From contig JAGIBL010000003.1 in NCBI GenBank assembly GCA_017744365.1, positions 310,001 to 374,000 on the forward strand: a stretch of DNA of 64,000 nucleotides. The letters are read 5' to 3'. The notes beneath the pieces are model-generated. The model was not told the origin of the DNA, did not search any database, and was given only the letters and a program-made list of their open reading frames with translations. The stretch is from Nocardioidaceae bacterium. GTDB taxonomy: Bacteria; Actinomycetota; Actinomycetes; Propionibacteriales; Nocardioidaceae. The translations under genes were made by a program, and so were the position numbers. Of the stretch, positions 39,928-48,126 are shown one piece after another. How positions within the stretch are numbered: position 1 is the stretch's first letter; each line of letters starts with the position of its first letter.

Positions 39928-42900
39928 CTAACCCAGCGTCGCCACGAAGGCCCGGGTCTCCTCCAGGAGATCCGGGCCGCGGCGTTCGCCGTACCCGGAC
40001 TCGATCGTGGCCAGCACCCCGGGCGCACGCTCCTCGGCCGCGGCGATTGCGCGCTCCCAGGCCAGCGTCGGGATGCTGCGGTTGTAGGCGAACCGGTCCG
40101 CGAGCACGAGCAGCCGCACCGCGTCCTCGGCCGGGAGTGCCTCGTGCCGCAGGCCCCACAGGCCGAGCGCGAGCAGCACCACCCCGCACACCGGGTAGTC
40201 GAGGTAGGGGAAGTCCGGGTCGAGCACGCGGTCCACCCGGGCACGCACCGCGTCGTACAGGTCCCGTCCGTGCGGGTCACCGGGCTCGGCGTGCAGGGCG
40301 TGCGCGGCCAGGCCGGTGGCCTCGCCGAAGAGGACCCACGGCTCCAGCCCGCTCGCGACCAGCCCGGGGAAGCGCAGCGAGCGGACCTGCTCGACCGCGT
40401 ACCGGTACATCTCCAGACCCGCGCTCTCCTCCCCCCGCGCGAGTGCCAGCTCGGCACCGCCGAGGTAGCCGACCAACCGGCCGCCGAAGACGGAGTCCAC
40501 GTCGCGCAGCTCGCTGAGCCGCTCGATCTCGGCCTCGGCCAGCGCCAGGTCGCCGTTCCAGATCGCGGCGAGCACCATCAGCGAGCGCAGCTGCAGGGCG
40601 TCGTCGGTGGCGCGCAGCCGTTCGAGCACGGGCAGTGCCGCCCGCGCGTGCACGATCGCGTCCTCGATGCGGCCCAGCTGCATGGCGAGCTGGCCGGCCT
40701 GGGTGTGCAGGATCGCCCGCGTCCACGGGCCGTCCGCCGGGTCGACGCAGAGCAGGGCGCGCTCGATCGAGAGCATCGCGCCGGCCGGGTCGCCCATGTT
40801 CTCCAGGGCGAACCCGAGCCAGAGCGCCGCGGCCTGGGAGAGGTAGCGGTCCTCGCTCGCGGCGTGCACGCGCAGCTGCTCGATGAACGCCTCGCCCTGC
40901 ATCGGGTCGAAGTCCTGCATGATCGTGACCTGGGCCGCGATCCGCGGGTCGCCCTCACCGGGCCCGAGCTCGCGCAGCATGCCGCGCAGCGTCTCCCCCT
41001 GGGCCCCGTCGGTGATCATCGCGTTGTTGACCGTCAGCGCGACCGCGGTCCGGGTCGCATCCCCCAGCTCCGCGGGCGGGGTCCAGCCCTCGATCGCGAC
41101 GCACAGCGCATCGGTGAGCACGAAGATGCGCGCGTGGTCGCCCAGGATCGTCCAGTAGGTGCCGAGGGTCGCGAGCAGCTGCACCGTCGTCTCGGGGTCC
41201 TCGGCGACCAGCGCCTGGCGGAGCACGTCGGCCAGGTTGTTCTCCTCGACCCGGACCGCATCCACCGCCTCGAACTGCGCCGGGCTCACCAGAGCGCGCG
41301 CGTACAGCCCGGCGTACTCGACCGCCCAGCCCCGGTGCGCTGCCTGCGCGTCGGCATCCTCGCCGGCGTCGACCAGCTGCATCCGGCCGAACTCGCGGAC
41401 CGTCTCCAGCATCCGGTAGCGGATGCCGTCGCCCTCGACCACGCTCACCAGCGACTGGTCGGCCAGGTCGCGGACCGCGCCGAGGGCGTCCGGGCCGAGC
41501 ACCGCCTCGGCGGCGTCGAGGGTGAACCCGTCGTGGAAGACCGAGAGCCTGCGCAGCGCGCGCCGCTCCGGCTCGCCGAGCAGGTTCCAGGACCAGTCGA
41601 TGACCGCGAGCAGCGTCTGGTGCCGGTCCGGGGCGCTGCGGTCGCCGCCGCGCAGGAGCGCGAACCGGTTCTCCAGCCGCCGGGCGATGTCGGCCACCGT
41701 CATCGCACGCACCTTGGCGGCGGCCAGCTCGATGGCCAGCGGCAGGCCGTCGAGCCGCTCCACGATCTCGACCACGGTGTCACCGGCGTTGTCGAGCCGG
41801 ACGTCGGGACGCGCCGCGACCGCGCGCTGCCGGAACAGCTCGACGCCGTCGCCGGTCCCGAGCTCACCCAGCGGGTAGACACGCTCGGCCGCGATGGCCA
41901 GCGGCGCCCTGGTCGTGGTCAGCACCCGCAGCTCCCGGGTGGTGGCGACCAGGTAGGCGACCAGGTCCGCGACCGCGGCCACGATGTGCTCGCAGTTGTC
42001 GAGGATCAGCAGGCTCGGCGAGGCGTCCAGGTGCTGCGCGATCCGCCCCCGTACGTCGGCGCGCTGCTCGGGCGTGAGCGTGCGACGGCCGCTGACCGAG
42101 TCCCGCACGCCGAGCACGGACCCGACCTCGCCGACCAAGTCGTCGGGCGCGGTGACGCCGACGAGCTCGATGAAGTGCACCACCGGGGCGCTGTGCTCGC
42201 GGCCGATCACGTGCGCGAGCCGGGTCTTGCCCAGGCCGCCCGGACCGAGCACCGAGACCACCCGCGAGGTGGACAGCAGCGCGTGCAGCCGGCGGACGTC
42301 GTCGTCGCGTCCGAGCAGCGTCGTCGCGTCGTACTGGACGCCCTCGCGCACCGGCCGGTCCAGCGCGAGCAGCTCGGCGTGCAGCCGGCGCAGCTCCGGG
42401 CCGGGGTCGGCGCCGAGCCGGTCGGCGAGGTCGGCGCGGTACTTCTCGTAGCGGGCCAGCGCGGCCGCGGCTCCGCGGACGGCGGCCTCGCTGTGCAGCA
42501 GGTCGGCCAGCAGCGCCTCGTCCTCGGGGTGGTCGCGCGCGATCTGCTCGAGCACCGGCAGCGCGTCGGCGTGCTCGCCGATCCGGGACCGGGCCCGGGC
42601 CAGCAGCAGCCGGGCCTCGTCGAGGTCGAGCGCGGCGCGGCGTCGTACGTCGGCGAGGGGACCGGACTCGGGACCGGCGGCGACCCCGGCACCGGCCGCC
42701 GCGAGCGCCTGCTCGGCCACGTCGGCGGTCTCGGCGGGGTCGGACTCGAAGCAGGCCCGGGCGCGGGTGACGAGGTCGGCGAGGAGCACGGCATCCACCT
42801 GGTCGCGGGCCAGGCCGAGCCGGTAGCCCTCGCCGGCGCGCAGGACCGCCTCAGGGGCGCACGCGGTCCGGGTCCGCGAGACCAGCACCTGCAGCGCCTT

Positions 42901-43068
42901 GGCGGGGTTGGCCGGGACGTCCTCGCCCCAGACCTGGTCGATGAGCCGCTCGGCCCCGACGGTGCGGCCGGCCGCGGCGAGCGCGGCCAGCAGCGTCTGC
43001 GGACGCTCGCCGACGACGGGCTCGCCGTCCCAGCGCACCGCATCGAGGAGCGTCAGCACGGTCGGCAC
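39928..43068 (-). CDS. AfsR/SARP-family giant regulator (wHTH-BTAD-NB-ARC-TPR)
   Basis: 1046 aa. Residues about 1-90 form an OmpR-type winged helix (LIDQVWGEDVPANPAKALQVLVSRTR). Then a BTAD helical domain to about 250 (EDEALLADLLHSEAAVRG; LGADPGPELRRLHAELL), an NB-ARC/STAND ATPase with Walker A VLGPGGLGKTRLAHVIG and Walker B LLILDNCEHIV, then a TPR-like helical C-terminus to 1046. Such proteins activate secondary-metabolism or transport genes in response to a signal. It is convergent with the DrrAB-like exporter and is the obvious candidate for the repeat operator there. GTG 43068 is leaderless: TAGACT at 43080-43075, 6 nt before. Confidence 0.9.
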   Translation of the reverse strand: MPTVLTLLDAVRWDGEPVVGERPQTLLAALAAAGRTVGAERLIDQVWGEDVPANPAKALQVLVSRTRTACAPEAVLRAGEGYRLGLARDQVDAVLLADLVTRARACFESDPAETADVAEQALAAAGAGVAAGPESGPLADVRRRAALDLDEARLLLARARSRIGEHADALPVLEQIARDHPEDEALLADLLHSEAAVRGAAAALARYEKYRADLADRLGADPGPELRRLHAELLALDRPVREGVQYDATTLLGRDDDVRRLHALLSTSRVVSVLGPGGLGKTRLAHVIGREHSAPVVHFIELVGVTAPDDLVGEVGSVLGVRDSVSGRRTLTPEQRADVRGRIAQHLDASPSLLILDNCEHIVAAVADLVAYLVATTRELRVLTTTRAPLAIAAERVYPLGELGTGDGVELFRQRAVAARPDVRLDNAGDTVVEIVERLDGLPLAIELAAAKVRAMTVADIARRLENRFALLRGGDRSAPDRHQTLLAVIDWSWNLLGEPERRALRRLSVFHDGFTLDAAEAVLGPDALGAVRDLADQSLVSVVEGDGIRYRMLETVREFGRMQLVDAGEDADAQAAHRGWAVEYAGLYARALVSPAQFEAVDAVRVEENNLADVLRQALVAEDPETTVQLLATLGTYWTILGDHARIFVLTDALCVAIEGWTPPAELGDATRTAVALTVNNAMITDGAQGETLRGMLRELGPGEGDPRIAAQVTIMQDFDPMQGEAFIEQLRVHAASEDRYLSQAAALWLGFALENMGDPAGAMLSIERALLCVDPADGPWTRAILHTQAGQLAMQLGRIEDAIVHARAALPVLERLRATDDALQLRSLMVLAAIWNGDLALAEAEIERLSELRDVDSVFGGRLVGYLGGAELALARGEESAGLEMYRYAVEQVRSLRFPGLVASGLEPWVLFGEATGLAAHALHAEPGDPHGRDLYDAVRARVDRVLDPDFPYLDYPVCGVVLLALGLWGLRHEALPAEDAVRLLVLADRFAYNRSIPTLAWERAIAAAEERAPGVLATIESGYGERRGPDLLEETRAFVATLG

Positions 43069-43074
43069 CCGGCA

Positions 43075-43149
43075 AGTCTAGGAACCGGTCCCACGCGCCG
43101 CACCGCGGTTTGCCGGGATTCGGAGCGGCGCAGGCACGACCAGTAGATT
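43075..43149. promoter_or_regulatory. Divergent leaderless promoters
   Basis: On the minus strand TAGACT (43080-43075) is 6 nt before GTG 43068. On the plus strand TAGATT (43144-43149) is 6 nt before ATG 43156. Both transcripts should start at the codon itself. The 64 bp between the -10 boxes leave room for a single shared regulator site. CGGCGC/GCGCCG-like arms are present but weak. Confidence 0.5.
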
Positions 43150-43155
43150 TCGGGC

Positions 43156-43734
43156 ATGGGGAGTGCCGTGGCGTCGCGTACCGAGCTGCGCCGGTTCCTC
43201 CTCGCCAGCGCAGGCTTCGCGGTGCTCTTCGGGGCGATCGGGCGCACCTGGGGCGAGGACATCGCGCTCGAGCTCCAGAAGACCCCGACCACCGACCTGG
43301 GCTGGCTGTTCATCGGCTGGCTGATCTCGGGGCCGCCGTTCATCGTGGCCGCGCTGGTCTGGCACGAGGGCGGCCGGCTCGCGCCGAGCGAGCGCCGCGA
43401 CCGCGGGCTGCTGCTGGCCGCGTGGATCGGGCTGAGCATGTTCGTGATGCCGGCCAAGCTGGACAGCGTCGACTCCCAGTTCGGTACCGGTGCGCTGGTC
43501 GGCGACCCGCTGAGCCTCGGCTGGGCGTGGGGGATGCTCGCCAACGTGGTCGGCTTCGCCTTCGCCGTCGTGGTGCTGACGGTGCTGCACCGCACGGTGC
43601 CTGGCAAACCGTCCGCGGCCCAGCTCGACCTCACCTACCGGCTGCTGGAACGGGCCTGGCTGGTGCTGCTGGTGGTCTCCCTCGGCTTCGCCCTGTACGG
43701 CAACGACGCCGGGATCTTCCACAGCGGCACCTGA
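43156..43734 (+). CDS. Four-helix membrane protein, unknown function
   Basis: 192 aa with four or five hydrophobic segments: FLLASAGFAVLFGAI, LGWLFIGWLISGPPFIVAALVW, LLLAAWIGLSMFVMPAKL, MLANVVGFAFAVVVLTVL and WLVLLVVSLGFALYG. I recognise no family. Leaderless ATG 43156 (TAGATT -10). Divergent from the SARP gene, which may control it (inference). Confidence 0.72.
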   Translation: MGSAVASRTELRRFLLASAGFAVLFGAIGRTWGEDIALELQKTPTTDLGWLFIGWLISGPPFIVAALVWHEGGRLAPSERRDRGLLLAAWIGLSMFVMPAKLDSVDSQFGTGALVGDPLSLGWAWGMLANVVGFAFAVVVLTVLHRTVPGKPSAAQLDLTYRLLERAWLVLLVVSLGFALYGNDAGIFHSGT

Positions 43735-43826
43735 GCCGGTTGTGGACACAGGAGTCACTCCGGCACCAGAATCGTGTGGGGGTAGGGACCCGTTCGGCCG
43801 GTGGCCGACTCGAGAAGGAGTCCTGC

Positions 43827-44255
43827 ATGCGTGCCAAGCAGTCCGACGAGGACGCCCGGATCCGGCAGCTGGCTCAGGTGCACCGGTTCCGTGACCTCAG
43901 TACCGACGAGATCCGCCTGGTGACCGAGAAGGCAACGTACTTGACGGTTCCTGACCACTGGGCGCTCATGGTCGAGCAGACGCCCGCCGACAAGGCGTAC
44001 CTGATCCTCTCCGGCGAGGTCTCGGTGCGCCGGCACGGCGACGAGGTGGCCCGGCTCGGTGCCGGCGAGCTGATCGGCGAGATGGCGCTGGTCAACCACA
44101 AGCTGCGCTCGGCGACGGTGGTCGCGGAGACGCCGCTGGAGGTGCTCCACTTCACCACCGAGACGGTCAACGAGCTGGCGGAGAAGATCCCGCACTTCCG
44201 CGAGGCCCTGGCCGGCGCCTCGGAGGAACGCCTCCGCCACGACTCGGGGGACTGA
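43827..44255 (+). CDS. Stand-alone cyclic-nucleotide-binding domain protein
   Basis: 142 aa: a single CNBD. After a short helix (QVHRFRDLSTDEIRLV) the beta-roll contains LILSGEVSVRR, then the phosphate-binding cassette GAGELIGEMALVNHKLRSATVVA with Glu (EMAL) and Arg (RSATV) that bind cAMP phosphate. No HTH or kinase domain is attached. The next gene, 12 bp on, is an adenylyl cyclase, so this small protein probably reads the cAMP it makes or modulates the enzyme. AAGGAG 6 nt before ATG 43827. Confidence 0.88.
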   Translation: MRAKQSDEDARIRQLAQVHRFRDLSTDEIRLVTEKATYLTVPDHWALMVEQTPADKAYLILSGEVSVRRHGDEVARLGAGELIGEMALVNHKLRSATVVAETPLEVLHFTTETVNELAEKIPHFREALAGASEERLRHDSGD

Positions 44256-44267
44256 CGGGCTCGACCC

Positions 44268-45581
44268 ATGACCCGCCCCGAGGGATGGCCCATCGTCTCG
44301 GAGCTCACCTTCCCTGCCAGCCGGCTGGGACTGACGTTCACCGACCCCGACATCGAGCGTGACTACCGCGGCTGGCGGACGGCACACGTGCGCGGCTTCG
44401 CGCAGTTCGCCCTGTACGCCGCCGCGGGGGCCGCGCTCTGCGCCTGGTTCGCGGTGCTGTTCGGCGCACTCGACCGGCTCCGCGCGCTCTCGCTGGTGCT
44501 GATCCCGCTGATGGTGGTCGTCCTCGTCGCCGGCGCGCTGCTCGCCGGCCAGGAGGACCGGGCCTCGCTGGTCGCACCTGTCAGCGCCGCGGTCAACCTC
44601 GGCGGCGGCGTACTCGCGGTCGCGATGACCTACCCGACGCACTCGGCCGAGCTGACCGGTGCGTGCGTGGCGATGGCGGCCTACTTCGGGCTGACCCTGT
44701 TCCGGCTGCCGCCGCTGGTGGCCTTCGCCGGGGTGGCGCCGTACGTCGCGCTGGCGGTCGTCGCGTCGATCCGGTGGCACGCCCAGGGCCGGATCGACGA
44801 CCAGCAGCTCGCCGCCGGGCTGTTCATCCCGGTCACCGCGCTGCTCACCGGGATGGTCATCAACCTGGCCGTCGAGTGGCTGACCCGGCAGACCTACCTG
44901 GATCACGTCATCATCGAGCACCAGGCCGAGCAGCTGCTCGAGGAGCGCAGCTCGATGGCCCGGTTCGTCGGCCCGGACATCGCCGAGACGGCGCGTCTCG
45001 CGGGCAGCGGGCACCCCGAGATCTACAGCCTGACCGCGGTCAGCGTAGACCTGCGCGGGTTCACCACCTTCACCCAGCGGCACGGCGCGGAGTTCATGGT
45101 GCAGGTGCTGCAGGAGTACTACGCGGTGGTGATCGAGACCGCCACCGAGTACGGCGCCGCGGTGAAGGACTTCGCCGGCGACGGGGCCTTGATCCTGGTC
45201 GGGGCACCGTATCCCCGGCCCGACCACACCCGCGTCGGCCTACGGCTGGCCCGGACCCTGATGGGGAACGTGCGCGAGGTGACCGCGCGCTGGTCCACCC
45301 CCGAGACACCGCTGGGCGCCGGGGTCGGGATCTCGTCGGGCGAGTGCGCCGTCGGTGCGATCGGCACCGTGAACCAGCTCGAGTACGCCGCGATCGGGAC
45401 GACCGTGAACCTCTCGGCGCGGCTGTGCAGCATCGCCGGGGACGGCCAGATCCTGATGGGCCCCGGCACCGCGCGTGCCCTCGAGGAGTCCCCCGGATGG
45501 CGTCGCGAGGTGATCGCCCTGGCAGGCATCGCCGAACCCGTCGAGGTCACGATCGAGGACACGCTCGCGGTCGCCGACTGA
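44268..45581 (+). CDS. Membrane class III adenylyl cyclase
   Basis: 437 aa. Six hydrophobic segments at residues about 45-205 (FAQFALYAAAGAALCAWFAVLF and so on), then a soluble cyclase domain from about 250: metal Asp in SVDLRGFTTF, purine-Lys in AAVKDFAGDGALILVG with the second metal Asp, a Thr where adenylyl cyclases have Asp/Thr (AIGTTVNLSARL), and Asn/Arg of the transition-state pair. All catalytic positions are present. Forms cAMP at the membrane. It is 12 bp downstream of the CNBD gene and probably translated from the same mRNA. Confidence 0.88.
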   Translation: MTRPEGWPIVSELTFPASRLGLTFTDPDIERDYRGWRTAHVRGFAQFALYAAAGAALCAWFAVLFGALDRLRALSLVLIPLMVVVLVAGALLAGQEDRASLVAPVSAAVNLGGGVLAVAMTYPTHSAELTGACVAMAAYFGLTLFRLPPLVAFAGVAPYVALAVVASIRWHAQGRIDDQQLAAGLFIPVTALLTGMVINLAVEWLTRQTYLDHVIIEHQAEQLLEERSSMARFVGPDIAETARLAGSGHPEIYSLTAVSVDLRGFTTFTQRHGAEFMVQVLQEYYAVVIETATEYGAAVKDFAGDGALILVGAPYPRPDHTRVGLRLARTLMGNVREVTARWSTPETPLGAGVGISSGECAVGAIGTVNQLEYAAIGTTVNLSARLCSIAGDGQILMGPGTARALEESPGWRREVIALAGIAEPVEVTIEDTLAVAD

Positions 45582-45613
45582 GCCGGGCCCGTGCGGACGG
45601 CGTGCGTACACCA

Positions 45614-45678
45614 GCCTGCGAATGTCGCTGGTGGGACGGCTGGGAGTCACGTGCGCCACATCCGCGACATTCGCAGGC
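45614..45678. repeat. Perfect 15-bp inverted repeat before the carbonic-anhydrase gene
   Basis: GCCTGCGAATGTCGC (45614-45628) pairs with GCGACATTCGCAGGC (45664-45678), a perfect 15-bp inverted repeat separated by 35 nt, in the 120-bp gap after the cyclase gene. It ends 11 bp before a -10 box TAGCGT (45690-45695) that has 6 nt to GTG 45702. It could be the cyclase terminator, an operator or a dispersed palindromic element, like the cluster at 12287. Confidence 0.7.
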
Positions 45679-45701
45679 CCGGGTACGGGTAGCGTGCCCG
45701 C

Positions 45702-46226
45702 GTGAACCTCTTCGAGTTCGAGGGCAGGCGGCCGACGGTGCACCCGGAGGCCTTCGTGGCGCCGACGGCGACGCTGATCGGGGACGTGACCGTGGAGAAG
45801 GGCGCGAGCGTGTGGTACGGCGCGGTGCTGCGCGCGGACATCTGCACGATCGTCGTACGCGAAGGCGCGAACGTGCAGGACAACGCGGTGCTGCACGCGG
45901 GGCCGGACAGACTGGTCGAGATCGGCCCGGGCGCGACGGTCGCGCACAACTGCATCGTGCACGGTGCGGTGCTGGAGGAGAACGCGCTGCTCGGCAACGG
46001 CAGCACCATGCTCGACGACGCCCGCCTCGGCGCCGGGTCGATGGTGGCCGCCGGCTCGCTGGTCAGCCCGGGGACGAACATCCCGCCGGGCGTGCTCGCG
46101 GCGGGCACGCCGGCGCAGGTGAAGAAGCCGATCGAGGGCACCGCCGCCCAGTTCTGGGTGGAGGCGAACCCGTCGTACTACGCCGAGCTCGCCCAGCGGC
46201 ACCGCACCGGCATCACGCCCGCGTAG
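45702..46226 (+). CDS. Gamma-class carbonic anhydrase family protein
   Basis: 174-aa left-handed parallel beta-helix. Hexapeptide repeats run from about residue 20 (APTATLIGDVTVEKGASVWYGAVLRAD). Metal-site His residues are seen at VLHAG (about 67) and VAHNCIVHG (about 86-91), the three-His site of the CamH/YrdA group. Either hydrates CO2 or is an inactive relative. GTG 45702 is leaderless behind TAGCGT. The end overlaps the convergent DUF3817 gene by 14 bp. Confidence 0.9.
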   Translation: MNLFEFEGRRPTVHPEAFVAPTATLIGDVTVEKGASVWYGAVLRADICTIVVREGANVQDNAVLHAGPDRLVEIGPGATVAHNCIVHGAVLEENALLGNGSTMLDDARLGAGSMVAAGSLVSPGTNIPPGVLAAGTPAQVKKPIEGTAAQFWVEANPSYYAELAQRHRTGITPA

Positions 46227-46545
46227 CCGCCGGCTCGCTCAGCAGGCCCTTGCGGTCGGCGACGACCTCGAAGACCGCGGTCGCGAACGGCGGGATGCTC
46301 GAGACCGCCGCCCAGAACGTCGTCCGCAGCGACCAGCCGAAGGTGCTGCGCGCGGTCAGCGTGGCCAGCAGGTACGCCAGGAAGATGACGCCGTGGATCG
46401 GGCCGAAGATCTTCACACCGGCTTCGGTCGTCTCGGGCACGTACTTGATGTACATGCCGATGAGCAGACCGAGCCAGGAGCAGGCCTCGGCGAAGGCGAT
46501 CACCCGGAAGAAGGTGCGGACGCGGACGGGGTCGTTCACGCGCAC
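46213..46545 (-). CDS. DUF3817 membrane protein
   Basis: 110 aa with three hydrophobic segments: FFRVIAFAEACSWLGLLIGMYIKY, PIHGVIFLAYLLATLTA and WAAVSSIPPFATAVFEV. The PIHG and SSIPPFATAVF motifs are characteristic of DUF3817, a small actinobacterial integral membrane family of unknown role. GTG 46545 (or GTG 46539) is the start. Divergent from the aldehyde dehydrogenase gene across an 84-bp gap that contains the second KstR-type box. Confidence 0.85.
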   Translation of the reverse strand: MRVNDPVRVRTFFRVIAFAEACSWLGLLIGMYIKYVPETTEAGVKIFGPIHGVIFLAYLLATLTARSTFGWSLRTTFWAAVSSIPPFATAVFEVVADRKGLLSEPAATRA

Positions 46546-46571
46546 AACCTAACGAGCATGGCCAAGTGCGC

Positions 46572-46610
46572 TAGAACCCGTTCCATTTTCGGCCCTCGCG
46601 GGTCTACCGT
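46572..46610 (+). promoter_or_regulatory. KstR-type operator and -10 of the aldehyde dehydrogenase gene
   Basis: TAGAACCCGTTCCA (46572-46585) matches the KstR consensus TnnAACnnGTTnnA at all fixed positions. TACCGT (46605-46610) is a -10 hexamer 19 nt downstream, so the box covers the -35 region. An AGGAGG ribosome site (46619-46624) precedes ATG 46630. Confidence 0.65.
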
Positions 46611-46629
46611 GCCTCCACAGGAGGACGCC

Positions 46630-48126
46630 ATGACCCAGACTGCTCCCGCTCCCACGTTCACGGTGACCAATCCCGCCACCGGCGAGGAGGTCGGCACCTT
46701 CCCGGTGCACACGGCCGACGACGTCGCGGAGCGCTTCGTCGAGGCCCGCGCCGCGCAGGCGTGGTGGGCGGCCCTCTCGTACGGCGAGCGCAAGCGCCGA
46801 GTCAACCGGTGGATCGCGGCGATCGCCCAGCGCAGCGACGAGATCTGCGACCTGGGCTTCGCCGAGACCGGCCGGCCGCGCGGGGACGTGCAGTTCGAGC
46901 TGATCGCCGGGCTGGAGGACCTGCGCTGGGCTGCCGCGCACGCCAAGCGCGTCCTCAAGGAGCGCCGGGTCGCGCCGGGGATGGCGCTGTTCAACTTCGG
47001 CGCGCGCGTCTCCTACCCGCCGCTGGGCGTGGTCGGCGTGATCGCGCCCTGGAACGTGCCGATCTACACGGTGCTCTGCGGGCTCGCCTACGCGCTGGCC
47101 GCCGGCAACGCCGCGATCGTCAAGCCCAGCGAGTACGCGCCGGCCTCCTCGGTGCTGGTGATGGAGGCGTTCTACGACGCCAACCCGGACGCGCCCCGCG
47201 GGCTGGTCACCTGGGTGACCGGCTTCGCCGAGACCGGGTCGGCGCTGTGCACCGCGGGCCTGGACAAGATCGCTTTCACCGGCTCGGTGCCGACCGGCCG
47301 CAAGGTGATGGCCGCCTGCGCGGAGAACCTGACACCGGTCCTGCTCGAGCTCGGCGGCAAGGACGTCACCATCGTGGCCGAGGACGCCGACGTCGAGAAG
47401 GCCGCCAACGCGGTGGTCTGGGGCGGGCTGTTCAACGGCGGCCAGGCCTGCGTCGGCATCGAGCGCGTGTACGTCGTGCGCCCCGTGCGCGATGCGTTCC
47501 TCGCGCGCGTGAAGGAGATCGCGTCCTCGGTGACCGTCGGGCTCGACGACGACGCGGCGTACGGCCCGATGATCGTGCCCGCGCAGATCGACGTCGTACG
47601 ACGGCACGTGACCTCCGCCCTGGAGGCCGGGGCGACCGCGCTCGTCGGCGGCGTCGAGTCGATCCGGCCTCCGTTCGTGGACCCGGTCGTGCTCGTCGAC
47701 GTCCCGGAGGACAACGCCGCGGTGCAGGAGGAGACCTTCGGCCCGGTCGTCGTCATCAACACCGTCGAGGATGTCGAGGAGGCGCTGCACAAGGCGAACG
47801 CGACCCGGTTCGGGCTGGGCTCCTCGGTGTTCTCCGCCAGGCGCGGCCGCGAGATCGCGCGCCGACTGAAGGCGGGCGGGACCACGATCAACTCGGTCCT
47901 CACCTTCGTCGGAATGCCGTCGGTGCCGTTCGGCGGGATCGGCGACTCCGGCTTCGGCCGCTTCCACGGCGACGACGGCCTGCGCGAGTTCGCCGCCCCG
48001 AAGGCCACCACGAGCAAGCGCTTCCAGCTCGGTCCGGACATGCAGTCCTTCCCGCGCCGCCCCGAGGACTTCGACCAGGTGCGCAAGATGGTGAAGTTCC
48101 GCTACGCCAAGCGCCGCGGGGCATGA
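46630..48126 (+). CDS. Aldehyde dehydrogenase (NAD-dependent)
   Basis: 498-aa aldehyde dehydrogenase. NAD site GVIAPWNVPIYTVLC and FTGSVPTGRKVMAAC; general base Glu in LLELGGKD (about residue 239); catalytic Cys in FNGGQACVG (about 273); C-terminal PFGGIGDSGFGRFHG. Oxidises an aldehyde to the acid. The KstR-type operator suggests side-chain or ring aldehydes from steroid-like compounds (inference). A good ribosome site precedes ATG 46630. The CMD gene overlaps by 4 bp (ATGA). Confidence 0.92.
   Translation: MTQTAPAPTFTVTNPATGEEVGTFPVHTADDVAERFVEARAAQAWWAALSYGERKRRVNRWIAAIAQRSDEICDLGFAETGRPRGDVQFELIAGLEDLRWAAAHAKRVLKERRVAPGMALFNFGARVSYPPLGVVGVIAPWNVPIYTVLCGLAYALAAGNAAIVKPSEYAPASSVLVMEAFYDANPDAPRGLVTWVTGFAETGSALCTAGLDKIAFTGSVPTGRKVMAACAENLTPVLLELGGKDVTIVAEDADVEKAANAVVWGGLFNGGQACVGIERVYVVRPVRDAFLARVKEIASSVTVGLDDDAAYGPMIVPAQIDVVRRHVTSALEAGATALVGGVESIRPPFVDPVVLVDVPEDNAAVQEETFGPVVVINTVEDVEEALHKANATRFGLGSSVFSARRGREIARRLKAGGTTINSVLTFVGMPSVPFGGIGDSGFGRFHGDDGLREFAAPKATTSKRFQLGPDMQSFPRRPEDFDQVRKMVKFRYAKRRGA

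Noticed and set aside
39775-43146. Very long open frame (over 1100 codons) on the plus strand across the SARP gene
   Set aside because: It is antisense to a protein with clear wHTH, BTAD, NB-ARC and TPR parts. The antisense translation is low-complexity Arg/Gly/Val/His/Gln text with no family pattern, as expected in very GC-rich DNA.
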